64,000 bases of DNA from Pagrus major. Taxonomy: Eukaryota; Chordata; Actinopteri; Spariformes; Sparidae. The stretch is taken from contig NC_133215.1 of assembly GCF_040436345.1 (NCBI RefSeq), positions 35,801,306 through 35,865,305 of the forward strand, given 5' to 3'. Position numbers and translations under genes: made by a program. Below the pieces are notes generated by a model. That model had not been told where the DNA came from, ran no database searches, and saw only the letters and a list, made by a program, of their open reading frames with translations. Positions 35,319 through 50,100 of the stretch are shown one piece after another (position 1 is the first letter of the stretch; every line of letters begins with the position of its first letter).

Positions 35319-37120
35319 GTGCACCACACAGAAAATGGCAAACCTATTGTACTGAACCCAGCAAGAAGTAAGGTTAAGAGCCCAGGGCAAGAAGATAGGG
35401 AGGCCCCATTAGCAGAACCTGCAGTGGTCCCAGTCATAGGGCCGTCTACACCATGTGTTAAGGTGACCACTAGGGCTCAGAGTTCAGGGGAAGTGCTCTG
35501 GGAGTTGCCATTCTTTGGGGTTGAGTTGGAGGCAGGTTACATTAGGCTGTCTAAGTCTAAAGCAGAGAGGAGGAGAGAAAAATGGAGGGGTACAGCTAGG
35601 AAAGGGACAGATGAGCTAATTAAACCAAGCCATCCATTAGATTTTGATATTCCACCAGATGTAGGCACACTGCAGAAAGAAGACACTACTTTAAAGCCTT
35701 GGTTTGAGAAAGTGACGGAGGTTGAAGGGATCAAGCAGGGCAGCCCTGAATCCGCTACTTATGTGGTAAAAGGGGAAATCCTTTATTAGGACAAGGGTAA
35801 TGTTCAGGCGTTAGCATTACCACAGCAGTTCAGACACAGAGTGATGGATTTAGGGCATTCAGTACCGTGGGCAGGACACATGGCATTTCATAAAACTTTG
35901 TGTAGGATTGCCAGTCGTGTGGCCAGGAGTGTACAGTCAGGTGTCTCAGTTTTCTAGTTCTTGTGAGACGTGTCAACTGACATCAGGGAGGAAGGTTGCA
36001 CAGGCCCAGCTACAGCCATTACCAAGTATGGAGTCACCTTTTGAGTGAATTGGCATGGATGAAGTGGGACCCTTAGAGAGGAGCTCCTCTGGCAATAGAT
36101 ACATTTTAGTAATCTGTGATTATGCAACCCGCTATCCTGAAGCATTCCCCCTTAGGTCAGTGAAAGCCAGAAAGGTTGCTAATTGTCTTTTACAACTGTC
36201 CTCCAGAGTAGGCATACCTCGTGAGGTACTGACAGACTGTGGGACCAATTTTATATCAAAGTTACTACAACAGGTTTATCAGCTGTTAGGAGTGAAGGGA
36301 ATTAAGACCACCCCTTATCACCCCCAAACGGACGGGCTGGTTGAAAGATACAATCAGACACTAAAAAACATGCTGTGCAAGTTTGTGTCCCACACAGGAG
36401 CTGACTGGGACCAACGGTTGCCTTATTTGCTCTTCGCCTACCGGAAGGTGCCACAGGCCTCAACAGGCTTCTCACCATTTGAACTGCTGTATGGATGCCA
36501 GGTGAGAGGACCATTGGACCTCCTGAAGGACTATTGGGAAAGTCCTACAGCAATGGGTAAGAACGTTGTGGCATATGTGGTAAAGATGAAAGAGAGGTTG
36601 GAGGAAATGTCAGCACTGGCCCAGGAGACCACGAGGATGGCGCAACAGAACCAAAAAAAAATGGTATGACCAAAAAGCTAGGGAGAGGGTCTTTGGACCT
36701 GTTCAACTGGTGCTGTTGCTGCTTCCGACGTCCGACAGCAAGCTGCTGACTAAGTGGCATGGACCTTATGAAGTCACTCGACGGGTCGGTATGGTCACAT
36801 ATGAAGTTCATATGCCAGAGAGAGTCAAGAAATATCAGACATTTCATGTTAACTTGTTGGAGTTCCAGGTGCGCCAAGAGCCAGTGCATCAGCTGTTGGT
36901 TCGTGCAGTCCAGCAGGAGCAGGAGGTGGATGAGAAGTTCTTTCCTGCCAGCGTAGTGGATTCCAGTCCACTAGAGCTGTCTCATCTGTCGGCCTCCCAG
37001 CAGGAGGAGGTTGTACCTCTTCTGGACCCAGGGCTCTTCAGAGAGACGCCAGGTTTCACCACCCTGGTCCGGCACAAGATTCGACTCAAGGAAGATGCTC
37101 CATACAACATATTAGTTTAA
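35319..37120 (+). mobile_element. Ty3/Gypsy pol fragment, integrase before RT (Gmr1-like order)
   Basis: The order of recognisable parts is: an upstream frame of unknown protein (35319-35789); a broken HHCC zinc-binding region (about 35820-36000, LGHSVPWAGHM then CETCQLTSG); and the integrase core (36055-36669), with the DYATRYPEA, LTDCGTNFISK, YHPQTDGLVERYNQTLK and PYLLFAYR signatures. A frameshift leads into the integrase C-terminal region (36710-36880), and then a leader typical of the start of Gypsy reverse transcriptase (LFRETPGFTTLVRHKI, about 37030-37090). The element is cut off where the 37171 MITE begins shortly after. Frameshifts and stops make it non-functional. Confidence 0.8.
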
Positions 37121-37170
37121 TGATTTGTGGCTGACTGTGTAATGTTTGAATGCAAGTTCACTCACCTGTT

Positions 37171-37871
37171 GGCTGTGTCCAAATTCAGGGGCTGCAGCCC
37201 TCGAAGGGTGCATTTGAAGGCCAATTACGTTACAACGCCGCGCGAAGGCTGTCCAAATTCAAAGGCTCCTTCAAATGCAGCCCACAAATGCAGCCTGCAC
37301 TTCCCTCTTTTTGGAGGACGCACCGCTACTATCCTTCGCGGCCTCACATATCCCAAGATCCTTTGCGCACCGCTGCTCAGTCCCGAAACAGAAGAGGAAG
37401 AAAGAGACAATGGCGACATCAAGTGGCGCAGACATGACATTCAAATTTAAGTAATGGGTTTATACTCGGTTTTTACTCATTTGAACATCCAACGCCAGAT
37501 ATGTTAAACTTCAAGGGACTATAAAACCTCCAAATTTCAACTTTCAGTTAAAATACGTGACGCTGGTAATGCTATGGTAAATATAGTTGTTATTCACCAA
37601 TGGGTTAATGTTTATTTTTTAATGTTGATAATTCAATTTAGATTTGACACATTGTACACACACAAATAAATGTACACGTTTGATAGATTTGAACCAAAAC
37701 AGACTTTAATGCATGAACACCTGGTGACGCAACCAGGAAATACTCCGAAGGCTAGACCGTCCCATTTAACAACAGTGGAAGCGGCCTTCAAGGTCTCTCC
37801 GAAGGACCGGCCTTCGTGGGCCGCAAAGGCTGCGTCCTTGAAGGATGCAGCCCCTGAATTTGGACACAGCC
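37171..37871. mobile_element. 701-bp terminal-inverted-repeat element
   Basis: It begins GGCTGTGTCCAAATTCAGGG and ends with its reverse complement, giving terminal repeats of about 30 bp. The interior is rich in GAAGG/CCTTC sub-repeats. The flanking trinucleotide GTT on both sides is a possible target duplication. No transposase is present; superfamily undecided. Confidence 0.75.
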
Positions 37872-39854
37872 GTTGTGTCTCCTTTTCAGGGTGTTCTGGC
37901 AAAAGAGTCCCCAGGGAAACGAAGCACAAATTTAAAGGTTCCAGGAGATACCACCTGTTGATTGGTGTAGGGGTGTCTAGGACTTTAGTTTGTATGTCAG
38001 GATTGCTAGGATTGACTGGTATGGTGTTAGATAAAATAAGATCAGGTAGAATACTTTATATTAGTATAATCTAGATGTATTCTGAAGCCTGTATATTAAA
38101 AATTGCAATACTGAAGACAATCTGAATGGGTTCTTGAACATGAGAAGATCCTTTACCGTGATAAAATATTACCAGTATCTCAAACTTTTACTATCCAAAA
38201 TTCTATATGTTTATATACTATATGTGGTTGTAGGTGGCTGAAGCATAGCTGGGGTGGGTAGGTATAAGCTTATGCCTCAATTCTACTGCATGGTCATGGG
38301 TGTTCCCAGGGGGCCAGCAGGGACATGACCCCCCAATCCTGTGAGAAATGTGATTTGTCCCCCGCAATATATAACTGTAAACACAACTATGTAAATTTAA
38401 CCATGTAATCTTTATGTTAGCTGATGGTTTGCTGATGCTTAGCTGATGCTTGCTAGCAAGCCACAGTAAAGTTAACCACTGTCTGCAGTAGCAAATGTAG
38501 CAATGAAGTGTTTTTCATCTGATCCAGATACTTGTTTTGTTTGTCAGCAGCCTTACAGCACTACTTTTGGTGCCCCTTCAGGAATTGCTCTTGAAAAAAT
38601 TCCATGCAGTTGTCAAAAGAATTCATATGAGATTATTGCCCCAGTATATGGAATGTCCCGAATATTACATTAATGTTATGTTTACAATAATGTACATTTA
38701 CTGTATTCAATAACAGACAAAGTTAGCAACTCAGACTCTTAAGGTGCTAGATGTTCGACTTTCTTCTCCAGATTTCTTTCTCAGGTATTGATGGAGAACA
38801 AACACCAGCTAGAAGGAGAATGAATATTGGACTTACAATAATGTTAAAATACTGTGGCCCAGTGTCTGTATCAATGTGCCAATTAAATGCTGTTTAGATA
38901 CCCAGCATTTTGAATTTGGCTTGGATAGTGAGGTGGAAGAAATTTTAGGGGATCTTTTAATGTCACCCTCAAAGCTGATCAGTAGATTTCAAATACAAAA
39001 ACCATTACATTACAGTTAAAGACTATTGTATACAAGCAAAAAATAAAACAGAAAATTGTTGATTCAATAGTTTTTACAGTAGAATCAAGTTAAAAATATT
39101 ACATGGTTCCAACAGAATTCACCATAATTTTGATCATTGTCCAACAACACATAGGGACTGGTTTTAGAACTGATCACATCTAGCTTCTTCAAGGCACGTT
39201 ACAAAGAGAGGTAGCCTGGCACTGCCTAACTGTTTCACAAGTGTGTATTAGTCTGGAAACTTTCTCAAATTACAGCTATACAGTAGATTAAAATGTCTTT
39301 CTGAAAACATTTGAGATGGGAATTAGACATAGACAATGCAGAAACAGAATCTTGATTCATATTTGATCCACACTACAGCCAGACCTGTCTCTATCACAAA
39401 CACAGCTGGCTATGCAAGTCTGAGTAAATACTGCATTGCGCTGGATGGACCTGCAGAGACTGGCTGTAATTGGATGGACCTACAATCAATCAGAGCAGCA
39501 ATACTTGTGATGTGACAGATTTGGAATAGTGACACTCCAATTTTCCTCATAGATTTCCATTACACAAGAGATATATCTAAAACCGTACTTATATTGAACC
39601 AACAGGAAGTCAAGCAGCTCAACTGGAGGATGCATGTTTTAAAACCAGCTCATCCAGAGAAGGCATTGACATTAGCCCATAAGAGAGGCACAATCACTGA
39701 CACCCTTGACAACAAATGAACTGCCTTTTATCTACTCTATTGTAATGAAGGGATGAATGTGTTTTAGAGGTACTTATGTTTGCATCTCAGTCTTCATCCA
39801 ACATACACAGAAGCATGCAGAAGTTATCAGTGAAGATTTCCTTAAACTGCTGGC
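37872..39854. other. Region 3' of the TRIM gene, nothing recognised
   Basis: It includes the presumed 3' UTR of the TRIM gene. A minus-strand ATTAAA hexamer at 38955-38960 is the nearest polyadenylation-type signal I noted, but a roughly 900-bp 3' UTR is only a guess. Confidence 0.35.
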
Positions 39855-41192
39855 TCATGTCATTGCAACAGGGCAGATGATTAGAGGAGCCTCATTCCTT
39901 CCTGATTTATTAGTACAGGGGCTGAAGAATGGATGGATGGTTCCAGAAAAAGTATCTGTGAATGTGTGGATGAGCACCCTGGCCTCCATGTTGTAGAAGG
40001 ACACCAGTCCCTTGTCACAGTCCACATAGATTCCGATCCGGGATGGTCTGAGGTTCACTGTCAGGTTGGTGGAGGGTTCTGTCCGGAAGGCGTAGTCAGT
40101 CCGATCCCGCAGGCTAAGGAACCAGTAGCCATGGGCGGGGCTTACCGTGATTTTGCCCTTCCGATTGACAGACCAGCGTGCCACTCCCAGGTCCCAGTCA
40201 GTCTTTCCTCCCACCTCCACCTGGAAGAGGGTACAGTTTATTGCAAAGAGTGCAGACTTCCACCTAAGGGTAACCTAGGGTAAGGTCAATATGTTGATTT
40301 ATAATAATAATAATAATAATAATAATAATGTTTTTACTAAAGGAGCAGTAGAAGACATACTATATGTCTGTATTGTATTTCACTCTCTCATCATTTTTAA
40401 CTACATACATGTATTTTCCCAGTCTGACAGCAGATGGTGCACTTTTCACAACTACTACCCAAGTCAGCTACAGTGCCTCCCCTCCTGATAAATCAACACA
40501 GTAAACACTAATGAACACATGCTGATTACAAATGAAAATGTGAAAACTGTAAACAAACAGCAAAATGTAACAAATGTTAGTATGATGTTTTTTTAAGGCT
40601 GAAATCATATTGATAGCAGATGTTGAACCTGCACGTGATGTAAAACCATACAAGCCTGTGCTTCCTTGAACACAAAGAATCATAGCTGTATCACTCTAAC
40701 ACTTGCACAGCTACTCTCCAATGTTGGCTGGGGATTATTTGGGGGCACAGGCACTGAGAGCTGTTCAGCAACATTACATCAATATAACAATGATTTGTGA
40801 GGTCTAAATGTTTGTTGTAAACTTGTTGTAACAGCCCGAATACTTCCAAAAGCATACTGACGGACAAATGTGTGAGTATTCCACTGATGAATATCACTGA
40901 TGAATAATGTTTTTTAATTGCCTCTTTCTTCTGCAACCTTTTTACTACTATTCTATTCTAGTGATCAGCACACACTGTTGTTGATGTGCACACAGCTCAC
41001 ATTGTTTCCCTCTTACCTCCCAGTAATGGCGCCCTGAGCTGAGGCCCTGATGGGCCAGCACACACACCACCCGATCAAAGCGCTTGGGGTTGTCTGGCAC
41101 CAGCTGATGGCGGTCACCACAGTGCACCTGCTTCCCATCTGCTGAGATGATGAGACGTGGGTGGGCTGTGTTGGGATCTAAAGTGATGTCGA
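39855..41192 (-). CDS. TRIM PRY and SPRY (B30.2) exons
   Basis: PRY is 41192-41017, starting VDITLDPNTAHPRL and ending SSGRHYWE. SPRY is 40220-39855, with TDWDLGVARWSVNRKGKI, GYWFLSLRD, RIGIYVDCDKGLVSFYN and HPFFSP. The domain is full length and has no frame defects. The stop codon follows ICPVAMT. Confidence 0.93.
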
Positions 41193-44100
41193 CTGACAGA
41201 TTGAGAGAGAGTGATTCAACCAGCAGTTAACCAATGAAAATCACAACAAATTATAAAGGCAGATTTTTTTGAAGCTTTACCTGCATATTCTTGAACCCTC
41301 CTGATCTCTGCAACAACAAAAGAATATATATACTTTTTTATCTATCTAATTATTATTATTATTATTTTTGATTCATTAAATTCAACAGGATCAGAAAACA
41401 TATAATAACAAACAATAAACAACATTGTGTGCTGTTAGCTGATCCGACTCTTACTTGGGTTAGGTCTGGGTACTGATTGGTCCAGTAAGGATCGCTGGCC
41501 TGTTAATTAGGAAAAAGAACATTATGATGTTGACTACACTTTAGGCTTTGTAAGGGAACAAACAACCATCATTCTGAATCAGATTGGCAGGAGACAAATT
41601 AGAGCTTCCAGAACATAAACACATATGGTGTTTTTTTGTCCTTTCCCAAAGTAACAAGAGTGAAGATACTGTATACTGCTGTATTACAGTTGGTGCATAT
41701 GGTTGTAAATGCTCAGCAGAAAAGGTTGTTATTACACAAGTATCCATCTTTGTCTCTTGATCATAGATCAAGATGGAGTTGCAGTTGGTTTTCTCTTAAA
41801 TTCAGCATCTTTACTTGACTTCCAGCTCCATGCCAGGTGTGAATTAGGACTTACAGACTTCTGGCAGTTTCCGCATGTCTTCCTGAAAACGCTCCATCAT
41901 GTGACTGACAGTCTTGAGAATCACCCCTGATGTCAGCTCAGACACCACAGAGACACCCAACCAGTCCTTAGTTTGTGGAGGGGTGGACATGGCAGGGAAC
42001 GTCTGGACATAGACAAGGATATAAATAATGGACTCTAGAACGTGATCATGCTCTGGAATTTTAGCTGGTTTTTGGTCAGCAAATATGTAAGGAGCAGGTC
42101 AGGGAGAGTGCCCAGGTAACTGGTCTATAAATTGAAAACAAAACAAGCAAATAATGATTTAAACTGATATTACAAGCAAAACAATAGATATATTTCAGCC
42201 CCTTTACAGTATAGCAATAACCTATAAGTCAGTATCCAGTTGTAGAACAGTAAAAGCCTGTTCTGAATTTTCTTGTTTGCATATCTATTACTTCCTGAGA
42301 ATCTTGCCCACAATATGATGATAGTGATGGTATGACATTTGAAAGTAGAGCCCTGCATGTGATTGGGATCTCTCCAAAACAATAAAATAACAATTAACAA
42401 TAAAGTAGATGTCAAAATGTGAAAACCGTTATTTTTTTACATTATGTAGATCATTTTGTTAATTTTTGAATGTTTAACCAGAAGTCTTACAAATTGCACT
42501 ATTGAAGGGGTGTGCAGAAGACTGATAACCATGACATGACACTTGTCATGAACATGAAGGAGTCTTTAAGAATAAATATGACTGTTTTCATTAAGTGTCA
42601 TTTGGTCAGTAATGTCACCTTTAATGCAAAGTTGACATTGTTTGAGATGTCTTTGTTACGACAACTTGACATTAACCAACAAAAATATTACCTGTCATAA
42701 ACATGGCCGAATGAACAAACTTAAAGAAAACATTAAGCTGTCATGTATGGTTGGTTCTGACACTGACTGTCATAAGTCCAGTGTAATTGTGTACAGTGGT
42801 ACAATCTGGATGGCAGTTTGACGACAGAGAACAGAACCAAGAGGATTTATGGAGAGTTAACTGTTTTGATTACGTAAGCTAACCGCCAACTCCTGCTAAT
42901 GTAGCTAGCTGCCATTAGCTAATTAGCCACGGAGCAAGTGCCATTAGCTAGTTTCTTTAAATTTGATAATTAGGCTTGCTATGACATGTTTATGACAAGT
43001 ATGTTGTCTTAGTTAATGTCAAGTTGTCATAAGACAGACATGTCAAACTGAACTTTTATAAGTACTGACTGACAAATGACACTTCATGACAACCAGCATA
43101 AACATTCTTAAAGACTCCTTCATGGTCATGACAGGTGTCATGGCATGAACATGTCACGCCATCACAGACCAATGTGAAAGTATTTACTGGTGAACAGAAG
43201 GAGGAATTAGCAGCACGTGAAAACGTGTGTGTGATTAACACTATACTAAGGAAATATTTGACCATTTCACTTTTACCAGGGCAAAAATGTCAAGGACGAG
43301 GACGATCTTGTCCTTGGATTGGGAATTCCTAACAAGAATAGTCTAATACAGTGTGTATCTGCATATTTATCACTTCTGTATTTTTGTATGCTCCTGTTTC
43401 ATTCCATTCATCCATACCCTGAGAAAGTGTATGTAGTCTTCAGACAGAGCCAGCTGGCTCAGTGCAGTGCTCCTCTTGTTAAGCACAGATATCTCCTCCT
43501 CCAGCTCTCTCAGCAGGCTCTGAGCTCTATGCTCAGCTGCTCGCCGAGTCATCTCGATCACCTGGGGGTAATGGGAAAAATGTATGTCATGTAGCTTAGG
43601 TAATAATGCACAAAATGACAAATTCCATTAATAATCAGATGACATGCCACCATATTTTAGTGAAAATGAAGCAGCCTCAAAATGAACTGCCAAATACAAA
43701 AGCACACAGTTACCCTTTAATTTTTACAGGCTGTTAATTATGTAGTATTATGAAGAAACTGCCAAGAAATAACAAAAGTAAAAGCAGGTAAATCAATATA
43801 ATGTCAAGTTGTGAAGTACTGGGTAATTGCAGAGTAAAATTAAAGTAGAATAAAGATGCTTGGTCAGTAATTATACAGGAATAAAGCTTACACAATACAC
43901 CGGTAGTTACTGAGTATTTGTATCCCTTAATGCATCGTAAAGACAGGCTGTTAGCAGGTACGCTAATACAAAGTTGTGTGGCCTCGTATTTTAACCGTCA
44001 CCATAATTAACCTATCATTACCTTTCCACAGCCTGTAAAGTGTAGTATGCATTGTTTCTTTGAAACACATGGGTAGCACTCAGTAGAACACATACCTCCG

Positions 44101-47100
44101 CCAACAGTCCCCTTTATTTCAATCAAGCCTAATTGAGGATCAAACTTGATAGCCCTGAATCACTCTAAATTTTAAATCACCCTTAACTGTTTAACCATAA
44201 TTTAAGATCATAAAATCGATTCCTGGATCTGTCCCTTTTCTGGATTAGCACCAATTGTTAGTGAGATCTGTTCTGGACTGAGACTCATCCTCTATCCAAG
44301 TTTAGTGTAAATTCATTCAGTAGTTTTTGGATAGCTAATGCCCAGTTGATAGATTACGACATGGTATCAAGATAATTACATTCAAGTGTCCAGTTTTCCC
44401 TTGAAATAGCTTCATAGTTCCCATATAACCAAGATTTTGTACATACCAGAGAAATTCACCTTAATCAAGCCTGATTGTACCTTAAAATGGCCCAATAGAT
44501 TCCAAGTATTTGAATTAAATGCGGGGTTGGTATCATCATAACTTAATTTCACATTCATGTCCCCATGACTGGGAAGAAAAAAAAATCTATCATTGTAATA
44601 ATGCCCCTGCTTGTATTATATTTCCAGCTGTAGCCAAATCATTTGCTTTTGGGAAACAACTTATTGCTTGGCACTCTTCTCGACTCATCGGAAGTTAAAA
44701 CTTTGGAAATTACAAACACATTAGGTTTATTATACTCGATGGTGGAATGGTGGAAACTGGCTGCTGCAACAAAAATGTTAAAATATGAGACCACACAACC
44801 TGGTGTTATTTGCTAACAGACTGTTGTTACGATGCAGTAATGGGTACAAATGCTAAATAATCAATACGATACTACTGAAGTATTGCGTAAGCTTTATTCC
44901 CATGTAATTACCCACCAACCCTCTTCATCCTGCTTTACTCTGTAATTACCCCGTACTTCCAGTAATTCCCAGCTCCTCCACTACTACAACTTGTCAATGT
45001 GCTGTTTTGACTTCTGTTATTTCTTGGTAATTTCTTCACTATTATACATAATTAAAAGCCTGTAACTTAAAGGTTAGGAGGCACAGTTTTCCTTCAGCCT
45101 AAAAACAGAATGTCTCTCTGGTTCTCTTAATGGGACAACACTTTATACAAATACATGTTTTTTATTCACGGCAAATAGGTATTCAGGTAAGTAATATTTT
45201 GTACGTTTAGTATTTAGTATATTAGTGTCTTTTAACCTTGTAATAGTAAAAATCAGCATTTACTTAAAGTAAAGTAAATTAATTTAACTGGGCACATTGA
45301 TACTATAAAATGAACAAGAAAAACTAAATAGCTGTTTCGCTGTGCTACAAAAATAGAAAGAGCCTTGGCTTTTAATCTGTGTCAGTGGTTTTTACCTCCA
45401 AGACTTCAGTTTGACAGTGCTCCACACTCGAGATCAGCTTGGAAAACACACAAACAGCTCCCTCTGTCTCTCTTTCAGCAGCAGCCTGGATAAAAGATGA
45501 AGGGCAAACAATGTGAGCTGTTTGACGGCACCAACTGCAAATTTGAGGTGGGCTACTTTGATGAGCCCTTGGCAGGTGTGAGGATATTTAACTGGACCGG
45601 TTGGGGACAAACCACTGATAGAGAGAGCTAAATCTTGCGGAGTAAACGAGTCAAAAATGTGACATTGGACACATGCTATAATGGACAAAGTAACTCTTTT
45701 TTAGTTTAAACTTTTTTCATGTACTGTGGTTTTGAAGAATTGTATGAATGCTGGTATTATGCACATTCAGCACTTTCAAAAGGTTTTAAAGAAACTAAAA
45801 GTAGGCTTGTGTTATTATCTTTAAAGCAGCCTTTCCAGGTATCAGCCTTGCTGTAAATATTGTTCTCATAGCAGTTTAAGATTGTACCAAAGCACCACAT
45901 GTAATCAGCTTCCTGTAGGTGTCAGGTGGTCAATATTAACAAGGCAGGAGTGCTCTAATCAGTCTGATCAGACTGCATCTGTACCCACAAGAGGCCTCTC
46001 ATTTTCCCAGAAAAATCTGGATTTTTACATACACACTAACATCTAACTTGTTACAGACTAATAACTCACCTGTATCTCTCGTAAGGAGTTTTGTATTTCC
46101 TCCACTTTCCTCTTCTTCTCACAGATGAGATCCTTCAGTTCCACCTCTGAAATACCTAACTGGGACTGGAGACGACAGAAAACATGTTTTCTTAGGATTA
46201 ACCTAACAGTGTCTATAATTGATGACCACTACAAGCCTTATCCTAACCGTGAAGCCTATCACTTGTTCTACACCATGTGCACACACAGGTAATCTATGTG
46301 TGATTATGAGCTTCATCTTGTCACTACCCAGTATGAGTAGCTGTCTGATGTTAGTGTTGCATGCCATTGATTTATATAGAAAAACTAGATACCAGATGGA
46401 AAGAAGGCACATAATTTTTCAACTATTACATACGGCAAAAAAGTTTCCTGGCTTCACCATTTACTTCCTGGTTGCGGCCCACTGAATATGTGCAGCAGTA
46501 TTTCCCCTGCAAGTTCACATTCAGCAAAGAAAATCAGAAAATGCTTTTTGGGCTGCAGGGGAATTTTTCGCAAGTGGCCATCATGACAGATTGGAAGCAA
46601 GGCTGAGCGGCACCCTCCAGGGCCAAGGATGTTATATTACATCTGGACACAGTACTAGAGTTGGAGCCCCATTCATTCCTATGAAAGCTGCTTGGTGGCG
46701 TTGTGAAGCCAAATAAGCTTGATATCCTGGGTATGAAAATACCATGTTGTGCAGCCTATAGAGCGTGCGTACAAGACACTTCTGACCGAGCTGGCCAAAA
46801 TCTGGTTTAACGCCCAGCTAACATGAATGGGGATAAAATAAAAACTTTAATCGTGTGGCTCTTCTAGACTTTCTAAATGTTATTGGACCAAATGACAGTG
46901 AAATGAGTCATTCCACAGAGGTTGTGACGCTTCTTTCACAACGTAAGTTTATGGGAAAAGTTTGTTTGGGGGCCCAGTGCATCACATGATGATGTAATTA
47001 CATGGTTTGGCCACTACAAAAAACTGGCTTCAAAGCAGGGCGCTCTTCCTGGAGGCTTGTCTGGTGAATGCACAAGTATCTTGGACAGCCATGACTTGGA

Positions 47101-50100
47101 CAAAACACATACAGAGCTGCAGTAAAAGCAGACATTATAGAGATAACACTCGTGAGTAATGAATTTCAGCATGCATGGTTACCTGTGGTAGCATAGTATA
47201 TTTTTCAATGTTCATATTGCTGTTATTGTGGACTGACCAAATATTTGGAGAAAATATACGTCTATGCTTTGGCAAGCTTCTTTGACTTTCGCTGAATCGA
47301 AAAATGTTTTTCTATGACAGGCAACTACGCACTGACATCCATTTTAAAAAAAAAATCTTTATTTGTTAACTTTCCAGTGTTATATTAATTATTCATAGAA
47401 ATTTACAGGCTAATTCAATAATCACAGCGAAAAATGATTATTTTACAGCTCATACACATGCATGAAACAAATTTAAAAAAGAAAACAGCACAATAAATCA
47501 GTAGTCTATTATATCAAATTTGTATGAGGGTAACAGAAAAATAGAAATATACTAAGTGCTTATTTATCTATATTAGACACTAGTTTATGAAGTATTTGAG
47601 AGGTCTTAAACTCGGTCTTGTTCTTTGGAAAAAATCTTTAACAAATGCAATTATAATCCTAAATTAAGCGGACGTATTTGCGCATGCGCCACTCACATCA
47701 GGCAGCCACTCACATTGCGTAGTGACACACCTCCATGGCTGCAAAAAAATGTTGTAAGTATAAGATGGTGAACAAGCATTTTCTTGTTTCAGTTCATTTG
47801 TTAAAAAAGAGAAGACAAAAAGCTTCATCAGTCCACATTTCGCAAAGGCACAATGTTGCTCTTACCCCAACCTTAAATCATATATATACAGCATATTCAT
47901 GTGGTTATAAATCACACACACCTTCTTGATGTTCCACTCTCTCTTAGCAGGGATGACGTTGTGTCCTCGGTGCTCTGCTGTCTCCAAACAGACGCTGCAG
48001 ACACAGGTGTTGTCAGTACGACAGAAGAACTCCAGACCTCTCAGATGGATCGGACACAGAGGCAGACTAAGGTAAGAGTCACTGGGTGTACCGCTCACAG
48101 TGTACCTGCTAGAACAGTACAAATCAAGTTATGATAGACACTGAAGTTGCTGTCAGTTTTGCAGCTATCATAGCTTCAGCCATGAACATGAGGATATCAC
48201 TACAAAGACACTTGGAAATAGACGTGGGGCCATGAATGTATTATTTAGACCTGGATATAATTGTGCTGTTCAGCCTGGCTTCCAATTTTGCCCAGTGGCC
48301 AGTTGCGTTATTGCAGCAAAATGTTCCCCTGCGTCACCAGAGCAATTTTCCCCATACAGAAGAAATATTTTGTATATGCCTTGTGTAAGTATATATATCA
48401 GAGGTGGCTGGACCATTGAGGCAGACGAGGTTGCTCCTCCTTGCATTTTCCATTTTTGAGAGGCTAGAGGAAGATCGCAACATAAAATGGAGCAATTGGT
48501 TGAAAAAATGTTTTTTAAAAATTTCAGTATCATGAAAAAATATTTTTTCTCTCTTCTTTGAAAAATTCCATTATTAATTCTTGAGGGGCAGAGGAGGACA
48601 GGCTCCTGTTGTTGTTGAAATCTCATATCAATTTAATGTACTTCATTTTTTCATGTTAATCTGTTATTTTTCACAATGACTTCACGGTAAAGTGACAGAT
48701 TCATACAGTAGCATATTAGGAAAGAAATTATGATACATTGTAAGTTATTTTTTGTGCCAATTGCAGCCACAGCACTGAAAATTACATCTTATTTAAGTTG
48801 TTTCAGAGTCCAAATGTTATTTTGTTCATATTCATATTGACACTTCATCAAGCAGTAGAAAGCTACTTGTGTTGGCCACACAATGGATAGCTTGTTGTAG
48901 CCCTGGAGACTGTAACAGGCTGGCCACACTGGCTGCTTGTGTAGTGTGTGGCAGCTGCGTTGCTGAGCTGCTGCTGCTCACTTGTGTCAGTGTGTCCACA
49001 CACCTGCCTGCCCTATCTGTTTACATGGAGTTTGACTTTGATATCATATGATGACGTGATTTTCCTTTACCCTGCTGAAAAAAGCAAGAAAGCAGGAGGG
49101 AGAAAGAGAGGGAGGGAGGGAGAGAAAGAAAAAGAGAGTGCACAGGGAAAAAAACTGCCCTTCAGAATCAAGATCAGAATGTCTTTATTGTCATTGTAAG
49201 CTCAGCATGCAACGAAATTAAGAGTGCAACTCCATTTGGTGCAACATCACAGGATATAGAATAAAAACAATACAAAAACAATAAATAACATGTGAAATAT
49301 AAATATTCAAACGAAGTATAAAAGTGAGCAATCAGTATTGCACATGAAGGTTGTGTAAGGTGCGAGTAGACAGCAGCATGTTTGAGATAAAAGAGTCCTA
49401 GTGTTGTTTTGTGTTTAGTATGGATATGGCCTTGGGAAAGAAACTCTCTGAATCTTGAGGTGTGTGTTTTGGCTGTACTGTATTGCCTGCCAAAGGGCAA
49501 CAGTTCAAAAAGGTGGTGACCGAGGTGTGCAGGGTCTTTGATGATGTTGGTAGCTCTGCTGATATCTGGTAGAAGGCTACCAGCGGTTTACTCTCAGTGT
49601 TGCTCCTCCTGAGCACCCTCAGGAAGTGGAGCCTCTGCTGTGCTTTTTTCACCGTTGCATTGTGTTGGCCAACCAGGAGAGGTCCTCTGATATGAGGACT
49701 CCCAGGAATCTAAAGGTCTGTACCCTTCTAAAAGATGAACTATTTATACACAGCCGGGCTGGGTTTTTGACACATTTCCTCTTCAAGTCCAGTATGTGTT
49801 CTTTTGTCTTCGAGGTGTACAGTGTAAGGTTGTTCAGTGAACACCACACTGACTCTTCTCCCCCTGAGATGAGCCTTATGACTGTGTCTTCGGCAAATTT
49901 AATGATGGTGTTGGACGAGTGAGCAGGTGTACAGTCGTAGGTGTACAGTAGGGGTGGGAATCTCTTGGCACCTCAACGATTCGATTCTAAACCGATTATC
50001 GATGCATCTCGATGCAACAATTTTTTTGTGTACATTTCCATGCATGATTTAAAAAAAATAATTAAAAATTAAATCTGAGTTTGCTACTCAGAGTTTGCTA

